DNA of 11,429 bases from Chloroflexota bacterium (GTDB lineage Bacteria; Chloroflexota; Anaerolineae; DTPP01): contig JAAYZY010000035.1 of assembly GCA_012514615.1 (NCBI GenBank), positions 1-11,429 of the forward strand. Direction: 5' to 3'. This document shows positions 6,701 through 11,429 of this stretch, one piece after another. A program made the position numbers and the translations under genes. The number at the start of each line of letters is the position of its first letter. Within the stretch, counting starts at the first letter, position 1. The notes beneath the pieces were generated by a model. That model was not told the DNA's origin, ran no database searches, and saw only the letters and a program-made list of their open reading frames with translations.

Positions 6701-7845
6701 CCATCGCCCTCTTCTCGCTGGCCATCTTCATCAGCGGCCTCTCCGACGTGGTCTCGGCTCAGTTCATGGCCCACGAGAAGATGGAATACCCAGCAGCCAT
6801 CAGCACCGTCACCACCGTGCTGAAGGTGAGCCTGGGGGCTCTGGCGTTGATGCTGGGGTGGGGTTTCGTAGGGTTGGCCGGCGTCTCGGTGGTGGGCAAC
6901 TTGTTCACCTTCGGCGTCTTGTTCACCTTGCTGCGCCGCCACTGCTTCGAGCCGCGTATGGGGGCCGAGCTGGATCGCCGGTTCCAGCGGCAGATGCTGG
7001 GCACCTCGTTCCCCCTGATGATCAACCACCTGCTGGCCACCGTCTTCTTCCGCATCAATATCCTGCTGCTCAAGCCCCTGCAGGGCGACATGGCCGTGGG
7101 ATACTACGGCGCGGCCCTGAAGTACATCGACGGGCTCAACATCATCCCGTCGCTATTCACCATGGCCATCTTCCCGCTCATGTCGCGCTACGCCGCCTCG
7201 GCGCGCGACACCCTCTACCGCGCCTACGTCCTTTCGCTGCGTCTGTTGCTGCTTCTGGCGTTCCCCGTGGCCGTGGGCACGGCTTTCGTGGCCGAGGAGC
7301 TGATCCTGCTGCTGGGCGGGCAGGAGTTTCTGCCCCACGCCCAGGTGGCCCTGCAGATCGTCATCTTCTTCTTCCCCATCAGCTGCATCAACCAGGTGAC
7401 CCAATACGTGCTCATCGCCCTGGATCAGCAGCGCTTCTTGACCAAGGCGTTCGCCATAGGCGTCTCGTTCAACTTCGTGGGCAACCTGCTGCTCATCCCC
7501 ACCCTGGGCTACCGCGGCGCAGCCATCATCACCGTCTTGTCGGAGATCGCCCTGCTGCTGCCGTTCTGCTATGCCGTGCGTCGGCACCTGCGGCCGCTGC
7601 CGTGGGCTTCGCTGCTGATCCGGCCGGCCTTGGGCTCAGGGGCCATGGCCGCCCTGCTGTGGGCTCTGCGAGACGCCTCGGCGCTGCTGGCCGTGCCGGC
7701 GGCAGTTGCCACCTACCTGGCCGCCCTGGCCTTGTCCGGGGCGTTCCGCGACCCCGACATGGCCACCTTGGGCGAGCTGCTGCCCAGGTCGTGGCGCCCC
7801 ACCCTGCGCAAGCTGTTGGGCGGCGCGCCGCCCAACCCTGACTGA
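3712..7845 (+). CDS. YfhO-family GT-C membrane protein fused to a Wzx/MATE-like polysaccharide flippase
   Basis: One frame of 1377 codons joins two membrane proteins that are normally separate. Residues 1 to about 870 are YfhO-like: a first membrane segment, an outside loop with D37-N38 (the usual place of the GT-C catalytic acid), many further hydrophobic segments, a soluble part at about 577-845 containing GYDS, LLGVRYVLT and FPGWKA, and a last membrane segment at 848-870. Residues 888-1377 are a flippase of the polysaccharide-export/MATE type, beginning NSLTPMALSLTNK and containing GLGTLLTREVARDRGQANRY. YfhO proteins transfer sugars from lipid phosphate carriers outside the cell; flippases turn lipid-linked sugars across the membrane. 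A TTG at 3748 would cut into the first membrane segment and has no SD, so the CTG at 3712, which adds FRRLRSESVAL, is preferred; 3748 is the conservative choice. It is followed after 32 nt by the propeller lipoprotein gene. Confidence 0.87.
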   Translation: MFRRLRSESVALLVLGILPLFFFWPVLFGGRTLLPVDNLFGFEPYRTFASEWGVSVPHNELLSDLILENYVWKRFIVESLQQRQLPLWNPYLFAGVPFLAAGQHSAIYPFSLLFYVLPLAQAYGVFTALHFALAAWACYTLTRVLGANRLGSLVAGITYAFSSFYVVSVTFSMVIAAAVWLPLLLAIIEVILRKQEQKGAGVYSPAPYMAAGALVLGLQVMAGHIEMTYYTLLVAGFYTAARLLVLWRRQRSAKGALQLAPRLLLMVALGLGLGGLQLAPLYELVSQSFRQGSVSYSEVVGWAYPIRQVFTFFIPNFYGNPSHHAYFDPWAFSRQPVVQDYLGNPQQTIFWGVKNYVEAGSYVGILPLVLAALSVLAFWARQRRSGWVSIPIFALLALLSLAFTFGTPLYAILFYGLPGYNQLHSPFRWIFPYTLSIAVLAGWGGTQLSQVWKGQSQGWAFSVTRWAERLLLVGGLAGALTLAASLLRPEPFWALAERLLHAPQWAQQAQAAFASARVFVAYQWGNLALFFALLAGAGGVLWAWRRGLAMRLGRRQTPLWQPLAAVLVAADLFAVGMGFNPATDPRLLEFEPPAVQFLNEDDELFRITTLNDPQEQKTFNANAGMLYGLQDVRGYDSIIPQQYAQYMALLAPQTDLLYNRIAPIYTPYVQALESPLLHLLGVRYVLTTQTVTAPGYTLVYDQELHIYRNENAMPRAFTLPCTQVAPLGESLEALKRYDVRQTVVAEAAGLPASLPGVGQSDCRFQPAEALHYGGNDVEIRAAAPQGTWLVLADSYFPGWKAYLRPFGSDGSDEQELTIYRVDGNFRGVLLPAGDHVVRFKYTPLSAKLGLFISFIAWVSLFLMAANWVWGRLYRESDADSTLRRVAKNSLTPMALSLTNKLVDFAFAMLRLRILAPEGEGRYTFAISYIGYFEILTIFGLGTLLTREVARDRGQANRYFSNTVALRILLWLAALPLIALGVLAYLRFGGLTPDTAMAIALFSLAIFISGLSDVVSAQFMAHEKMEYPAAISTVTTVLKVSLGALALMLGWGFVGLAGVSVVGNLFTFGVLFTLLRRHCFEPRMGAELDRRFQRQMLGTSFPLMINHLLATVFFRINILLLKPLQGDMAVGYYGAALKYIDGLNIIPSLFTMAIFPLMSRYAASARDTLYRAYVLSLRLLLLLAFPVAVGTAFVAEELILLLGGQEFLPHAQVALQIVIFFFPISCINQVTQYVLIALDQQRFLTKAFAIGVSFNFVGNLLLIPTLGYRGAAIITVLSEIALLLPFCYAVRRHLRPLPWASLLIRPALGSGAMAALLWALRDASALLAVPAAVATYLAALALSGAFRDPDMATLGELLPRSWRPTLRKLLGGAPPNPD

Positions 7846-7864
7846 GGGAATCGGCTCAGTTCTT

Positions 7865-7871
7865 GGAGGAG
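7865..7871 (+). promoter_or_regulatory. Ribosome binding site deciding the lipoprotein start
   Basis: GGAGGAG lies 6 nt before the GTG at 7878. It excludes the TTG at 7863, which would place the SD inside the coding region. Confidence 0.8.
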
Positions 7872-7877
7872 ACGACC

Positions 7878-8804
7878 GTGAGGAGTGTGCGCATGCCCCT
7901 TGCCCTGATGCTGCTGTGCGCCGCTGCCTTGGCCTTGAGCGGCTGCTCGGGGGCCCAGACGTCGGCCGACGCCCTGCTGGTGGAACTGGAGCGGAACGGC
8001 AACACCGACATCTACCTCATCGGCCTGGATGGGTCATCGAGAACGAACCTGTCCAACCATCCGGCCTGGGATGGCACGCCGTGCTGGTCGCCTGATGGGA
8101 GGCAGGTCGCCTTCGCCTCGGATCGGGAGGGGTCGCCGGACATCTATGTGATGGACGTCGACGGTTCCAACGTGCGCCGGCTGACCTCGTGGGACGCCAC
8201 AGAGTTCATGCCTGCGTGGTCGCCAGACGGCAAGCGCATCGCCTTCGCCTCGGATCGGGCCTACGAAGAACGCCGGGAGGGCGGCACCCTGACGGTGGAG
8301 GCCGGGCCGGAGATCTGGATCATGAACGCTGACGGCAGCCAGCCCACGCGCCTGACCGGCGGGCCAGACGACATCGCCCTCTATCCAGAGTGGTCCAGCG
8401 ACGGCCGGCAGATCGTCTACCAGCACGTGGGCGAACGGATCGACCTCATCTCCACCGACCCGGTCAGCCGCATCACACGCAACCTCACGGAGACCTCGCC
8501 GCTGATGAGCTGGACGCCGGCGTGGTCGCCGCGGGGAGACGCGCTCCTCTTCATGGGCGACGATGGGAGCAAGAGGGACATCTACGTCATGAACCAGATG
8601 GGCGGAGAGGTGCGAAACCTGACCGATCACCCGGCCAGCGATGTGGACCCTGCTTGGTCTGCAGACGGCCAGCAGATCGCCTTCATCTCCGACCGGACCG
8701 GCAGTGCGGAGCTCTTCGTGATGGACGCGCAGGGCGGCAACCTGCGCCAGATCACCCGGGAGGGGGTGCCTGTGGCTCGGCCGGCCTGGCGGCCAATGCC
8801 CTAG
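7878..8804 (+). CDS. TolB-like six-bladed beta-propeller lipoprotein
   Basis: A probable cell-surface lipoprotein of 308 residues; its ligand or partner is unknown. Residues 1-23 are a lipoprotein signal peptide: basic start, hydrophobic core and lipobox L20-S-G-C23. The rest is a propeller of PD40/TolB repeats, each with the pattern AWSPDG..IAFxSDR...DIYVMDxDG...RLT. About six blades can be counted, and the first strand (ALLVELERNGNTDIYLI) and the last (ARPAWRP) probably close the ring together. Blades 1 and 2 share an exact 21-nt stretch. GTG 7878 is the start, based on the SD 6 nt upstream. The gene follows the YfhO-flippase gene by 32 nt with no promoter visible, so the two are likely co-transcribed. 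It ends 14 nt before the convergent cutA gene. It is not the Tol-Pal TolB proper: it is too short, lacks the N-terminal domain, and no tol genes are nearby. Confidence 0.88.
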   Translation: MRSVRMPLALMLLCAAALALSGCSGAQTSADALLVELERNGNTDIYLIGLDGSSRTNLSNHPAWDGTPCWSPDGRQVAFASDREGSPDIYVMDVDGSNVRRLTSWDATEFMPAWSPDGKRIAFASDRAYEERREGGTLTVEAGPEIWIMNADGSQPTRLTGGPDDIALYPEWSSDGRQIVYQHVGERIDLISTDPVSRITRNLTETSPLMSWTPAWSPRGDALLFMGDDGSKRDIYVMNQMGGEVRNLTDHPASDVDPAWSADGQQIAFISDRTGSAELFVMDAQGGNLRQITREGVPVARPAWRPMP

Positions 8805-8818
8805 GCCCCCCCGAGCGA

Positions 8819-9157
8819 TCAGCAGGGTGACAGCTTGCCCGACGTGGTGTTGCTACCCACCCAGTGCAGGTAGGCCTGGGAGCCGGCCTCGATGGGCACA
8901 GCGATCACCTCGGGCACCTCGTAGGAGTGCAGCTCGTTCACCCGCGCCGTGAGGTCCCCTACCAAGGCAACGCGGGTCTTGGCCAGCAGCAGCCACTCGG
9001 TTTCCCGCTGGAACTGGCCTTCCCAGCAGTAGAACGAGGTGATGCTGGGAACCAGGCTCACGCAGGCAGCCAGCGATTCCTTCACCAACGCGCCGGCCAG
9101 CGCCTCGGCCTCTTCGGCAGACCCGCAGCTAATGACCACCAGCACATAGTCGGTCAT
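8819..9157 (-). CDS. cutA: CutA-like divalent-cation tolerance protein
   Basis: A small trimeric cytosolic protein family linked to copper and other divalent-cation tolerance; its biochemical role is unsettled. The 112 residues match the family along their whole length: VLVVISCGSAEEAEALAGALV, LAACVSLVP (29-37), a SFYCWEGQ strand where most members have YxWxG, WLLLAKT, and the hallmark LHSYEVPEVIAVPI near the C-terminus. Cysteines are at 11, 32 and 44, with another at the very end. The ATG at 9157 was chosen because the family starts there and GGGGGAG (9170-9164) lies 6 nt upstream; longer upstream frames overlap the preceding gene and are not protein-like. It starts 22 nt after the stop of the DsbD-like gene and has no promoter of its own in that gap, so the two form an operon. 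Confidence 0.93.
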   Translation of the reverse strand: MTDYVLVVISCGSAEEAEALAGALVKESLAACVSLVPSITSFYCWEGQFQRETEWLLLAKTRVALVGDLTARVNELHSYEVPEVIAVPIEAGSQAYLHWVGSNTTSGKLSPC

Positions 9158-9179
9158 GGGTCGCTCCCCCCATCGGGCT

Positions 9180-10793
9180 CTAGGCCGTGTACAGCAGCAA
9201 CCCGGCAGCCAACAGCAGGAACAGCAAGGCGGTGGCCAGCTTGATGGTCTTGGTCTGTCGGCTGACGAAGACTTGCAGCTTCTCCGAAGTGGTGCCCAGG
9301 TAGGCCAGCACAAAAACCACCACCAGCGGCAAGATGAAGATCAGGTTGTAGAGCACCAGGTAGAACACCGCCCGGGCCTTCAGCTCCGGAACCCCCAACA
9401 CGAACAGGATGGTGGGAAGGTAGACCTGCCCCGTGCAGGCCAGCTCGATGAGAGAGATGGCGAAGCCGGCCCCCAGGGAGGTCAGGGCCAAAGCGCCTCG
9501 GCCCACGTTCTGGCGGATGATGCGGTTGATGCGCCGACGCAAGCCCAGCGGCAGGCTCAGCGTCATCTCACCCGTCTGCTCCCGCCGCGCCTTCAGGTAG
9601 TCGTAGAAGCTGAGGCCAGCCAGCGCCAGGCAGATCACCGCCGTCACCAGGTAGATCCAGCGACCGATCTCCTTGAGGAACGGCAGGGCAGCCAGGAACT
9701 TGAGCAGCCCCACTCCCACCAACAGATACGTGACGAAGAAGCCCAAGGCGAAGGCGAGGCCCACAATGAGGATCTCCCGCCCCTTGCGTCCGCTGATGGC
9801 CAGGTACGAGATGAACAAGATCAAGGTGGCGAAGGCGCACGGGTTGAGCCCGTCCACCAAGGCAGCCAAGATGACGGTGACCACGCCCATGGAGCGGAAA
9901 CGCTCCACAATCTGGCTGCTGGCCTCGGCCTGCTTCTGGGGATCCCAATCCTTCCAGACCGCCGCCGCCCCGCGGTCTGCGTAGCGCTGAATCACGGTTT
10001 CCAGCGCCTGCAAGGTCACTTGTTCGCCGATGAGGTAATCGTCGCCCACGAAGACCACCGGCGTGGTCAGCCGCCGCGCCGGCGGCACCCCGTACCATTG
10101 GCTCAGCCACTCGTTCAGGGCCGCCTGTTCGTTCACGTCGAACACCTCAGCCTCGAGCTGGGGGTACTTGCTCTTGAGGTAGTTCAGGTCATTGCTGACG
10201 CGGTCGCACTCACCGCACCCTACCTCGTAGAAGTAGGCCAAGGCCAGCGGGCTTGGCGTGGCAGAGGCAGTTGGCGCTGTGGCTGGGGCCGGCGACGCGG
10301 TGGCGGCTGCGGCTGGTGTGCCGTCGGCCGGCGACGCGGTTGGGAAGCTAAGCGCCTCCCGGGGGACAGGGTAATCCACCCCGCCCTTGGCCAGGTAGTC
10401 GTCGATGACCCCTTCCAGGTTCTGGCGGATGATATCAGAGCCCACAAAGATGTAGTGCCCCACCACCATGGTTGGCACGTACCCGCGCCGCTCTTCCGGC
10501 ACCTTAGCCTGTTCTTCAATGTACAACATCAGTTCGTAGGCAGAGGGGTCTTGCAGGTTGAGCGCCGCCACCTCTAGCTTGCCGGGGTATTTGGCATCCA
10601 GCTCCGGTAGGTAGTTCTCGATGATGTCGCGGCAGTGCGGGCACGTGGACGAGTAGAAGAGCAGTATGCGCACCATGCCCGACGAAGGCTCCGACGGCGT
10701 GGTAGGGGCAGGGGTATCGGCCAGCAGGGCCTGCCCACAGACCAGCAACAGGAGAGCCAATACCACTGCGACGAAAACGGCGGTTCGCTTCAA
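9180..10793 (-). CDS. DsbD-like thiol:disulfide transporter: two thioredoxin-fold domains followed by a CcdA-type membrane domain
   Basis: Predicted to carry reducing power across the membrane to outside thiol proteins, as DsbD and CcdA do. The 537 residues contain: a signal peptide or anchor (1-25); a first thioredoxin-fold domain (about 40-145) with C51-P-H-C54 and a YVPT cis-Pro loop; a linker of about 35 residues rich in Ala, Pro and Thr; a second domain (about 185-285) with C193-G-E-C196 and a LTTPVV cis-Pro loop; and a CcdA/DsbD-beta membrane domain (about 305-537). The two cysteines of the latter, C319 in GLNPC and C453 in LACTGQ, match the redox pair of CcdA. Unlike E. coli DsbD, both soluble domains lie before the membrane part and there is none after it. 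The TTG at 10793 is chosen because it begins the signal peptide (MKRTAVF) with GGAGG 8 nt upstream; an upstream extension to 10895 is cysteine-rich noise. Confidence 0.88.
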   Translation of the reverse strand: MKRTAVFVAVVLALLLLVCGQALLADTPAPTTPSEPSSGMVRILLFYSSTCPHCRDIIENYLPELDAKYPGKLEVAALNLQDPSAYELMLYIEEQAKVPEERRGYVPTMVVGHYIFVGSDIIRQNLEGVIDDYLAKGGVDYPVPREALSFPTASPADGTPAAAATASPAPATAPTASATPSPLALAYFYEVGCGECDRVSNDLNYLKSKYPQLEAEVFDVNEQAALNEWLSQWYGVPPARRLTTPVVFVGDDYLIGEQVTLQALETVIQRYADRGAAAVWKDWDPQKQAEASSQIVERFRSMGVVTVILAALVDGLNPCAFATLILFISYLAISGRKGREILIVGLAFALGFFVTYLLVGVGLLKFLAALPFLKEIGRWIYLVTAVICLALAGLSFYDYLKARREQTGEMTLSLPLGLRRRINRIIRQNVGRGALALTSLGAGFAISLIELACTGQVYLPTILFVLGVPELKARAVFYLVLYNLIFILPLVVVFVLAYLGTTSEKLQVFVSRQTKTIKLATALLFLLLAAGLLLYTA

Positions 10794-10801
10794 TTCCACA
10801 G

Positions 10802-10806
10802 CCTCC
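10802..10806 (-). promoter_or_regulatory. Ribosome binding site deciding a TTG start
   Basis: GGAGG on the minus strand lies 8 nt before the TTG at 10793. The nearby in-frame GTG codons overlap the SD or are only a few nt from it, so TTG is the better start and gives a clean signal peptide. Confidence 0.65.
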
Positions 10807-10866
10807 ACACGGGCGACAGACGCGCCGCGCTGTTGCGTAAGATGCAGCCAGCTCCAACAAGGGCAG

Positions 10867-10895
10867 ATTATAGCACACGGCCCCACGGAGCGCAA
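10867..10895 (-). promoter_or_regulatory. Sigma-70-type promoter of the dsbD-like/cutA operon
   Basis: On the minus strand TTGCGC (10895-10890) and TATAAT (10872-10867) are 17 nt apart. The predicted start near 10860 gives a leader of about 67 nt. It is divergent from the etfB promoter, with 57 nt between the two -35 boxes. Confidence 0.8.
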
Positions 10896-10952
10896 CGGAA
10901 ATCGGGCCCATGCGTCAGGGGAATGAGCGATCCGGCCGACAGGGCAAGCCTA

Positions 10953-10981
10953 TTGCACAGACCCACAGAGCATGGTATAAT
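10953..10981 (+). promoter_or_regulatory. Sigma-70-type promoter upstream of etfB
   Basis: TTGCAC (10953-10958) and TATAAT (10976-10981) are 17 nt apart. Transcription would start near 10988, which leaves a leader of about 295 nt before the etfB start at 11283. No other promoter-like pair was seen closer to the gene. Confidence 0.75.
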
Positions 10982-10987
10982 TGGGTT

Positions 10988-11282
10988 GTGTCAGAGCCGA
11001 CCGAGTACCACCTCCTGGAAACAGTAGGGAGATCACAGTGGCTGTGCAGGCTGGCCCACCCGGCAGAATCCCAGGCAAAAGCCGCTGCGATGTGGCCCAG
11101 GGCTTCCATCGTTCTCCCTCACCCCCGCGCCTGGCGCTGGCCCAGCCAGCCCCCTGTCGTCGTTGCGCGGCCACAGCCGCCTCGCCCAGCAGCCGCCGGC
11201 CTTCTGACCCGTCTACCGTCACCTGCACCCAGTGCGATCCCCCGTCCACAGCGGCAGCAGTGAGAACGTAAGGAGGATAGCC
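10988..11282 (+). other. Long untranslated leader of etfB without a recognisable gene
   Basis: Between the promoter and etfB there is a stretch of about 295 nt in which open frames exist on both strands, but none has an SD, family resemblance or convincing protein composition. I looked for the conserved cores of TPP, cobalamin and SAM riboswitches and of T-boxes and did not see them. One small perfect hairpin is present (GCTGGC 11136-11141 with GCCAGC 11145-11150). The stretch may hold an unrecognised structured RNA, or it may simply be spacer. Confidence 0.4.
11270..11276 (+). promoter_or_regulatory. Strong ribosome binding site of etfB deciding a TTG start
   Basis: AAGGAGG, a near-complete anti-SD match, lies 6 nt before the TTG at 11283. 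No ATG or GTG in the frame fits the start of the family. Confidence 0.88.
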
Positions 11283-11429
11283 TTGCACGCGATCGTCTGC
11301 ATCAAACAAGTGCCCGATACCACGGAAGTGAAGATCAACCCCGAGACCGGCACCCTGATCCGAGAGGGGGTGCCCAGCATCGTCAACCCTTGGGACACCT
11401 ACGCCATCGAGGAGGCCATTCGGCTCAAG
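11283..11429 (+). CDS. etfB: Electron transfer flavoprotein subunit beta (3' partial)
   Basis: Beta subunit of the FAD/AMP-containing ETF heterodimer, which takes electrons from acyl-CoA or other dehydrogenases and passes them to an ETF:quinone oxidoreductase or, in bifurcating types, to other acceptors. Only the first 49 residues are in the window, but they are diagnostic: IVCIKQVPDTTEV near the N-terminus, then INPETGTLIREGVPSIVNP and a helix starting DTYAIEEAIRLK. The frame is open to the right edge. The start is TTG 11283, with an almost perfect SD 6 nt upstream. etfA would be expected just downstream, outside the window. Whether it is a bifurcating or an ordinary ETF cannot be told from this part. 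Confidence 0.95.
   Translation, partial: MHAIVCIKQVPDTTEVKINPETGTLIREGVPSIVNPWDTYAIEEAIRLK

Noticed and set aside
5125..7029. Long minus-strand open frame (634 codons) opposite the YfhO-flippase gene
   Set aside because: Low-complexity Gln/His/Glu/Gly composition and no recognisable domain; the plus-strand protein is clearly real across this region.
9156..10577. Plus-strand open frame of 473 codons opposite the dsbD-like gene
   Set aside because: Gln/Arg/His-rich shadow of a gene with clear CPHC, CGEC and CcdA motifs on the other strand.
10950..11309. Minus-strand frame of 119 codons and plus-strand frames in the etfB leader
   Set aside because: No SD, no family resemblance, and overlap with the etfB SD and start or with promoters.
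1..11429. tRNA, rRNA, CRISPR arrays, insertion sequences and phage genes
   Set aside because: None was seen: no regularly spaced repeats, no transposase or integrase motifs, and no tRNA-like cloverleaf in the gaps.

Overview
This is a GC-rich window with compact genes, short intergenic gaps and non-ATG starts with good Shine-Dalgarno (SD) matches. Promoters look like standard sigma-70 sites: five TTGnnn-N17-TAtAnT matches can be read. The gene set is a YfhO/flippase envelope protein, a TolB-like propeller lipoprotein, a Trx-Trx-CcdA thiol reductase, CutA, EtfB and a GlcD/GlcF-type oxidoreductase. It suggests a Chloroflexota bacterium of the Anaerolineae type, but that is inference from gene style and no marker gene is present.

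Layout. (1) 1-1910, plus: the 3' part of a FAD-oxidase/Fe-S (GlcD-GlcF or HdrD-like) fusion with a Met-rich tail, followed by a perfect 13-bp hairpin. (2) 2000-2834, plus: a consensus promoter and a polyprenyl-phosphate glycosyltransferase of the DPM1 type. (3) 2859-3512, minus: an orphan OmpR-type regulator with a degenerate receiver. (4) 3513-3711: a divergent control region with one promoter on each strand and a tandem 11-bp direct repeat over the plus-strand -35 box. (5) 3712-8804, plus: a giant YfhO (GT-C fold) plus Wzx/MATE-like flippase fusion, then a TolB-like propeller lipoprotein. (6) 10895-8819, minus: a promoter, a DsbD-like protein with two thioredoxin domains ahead of a CcdA membrane domain, then cutA 22 nt downstream. 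(7) 10953-11429, plus: a promoter, a leader of about 295 nt with no recognisable gene, and the first 49 codons of etfB.

How the genes may work together. The most interesting group is 2100-7845. A cytosolic GT2 enzyme that would load sugar onto a lipid phosphate carrier, a flippase and a YfhO-type GT-C enzyme are the three parts of a three-component envelope glycosylation system, as known for CsbB/YfhO in Firmicutes. Here the flippase and the GT-C enzyme are one polypeptide. The regulator between them may act at the direct repeats in front of the fusion gene. The DsbD-like/cutA pair repeats, in the opposite gene order, the cutA-dsbD neighbourhood of E. coli. The truncated flavin/Fe-S oxidoreductase at the left edge and etfB at the right edge are both electron-transfer genes but lie in separate transcription units.
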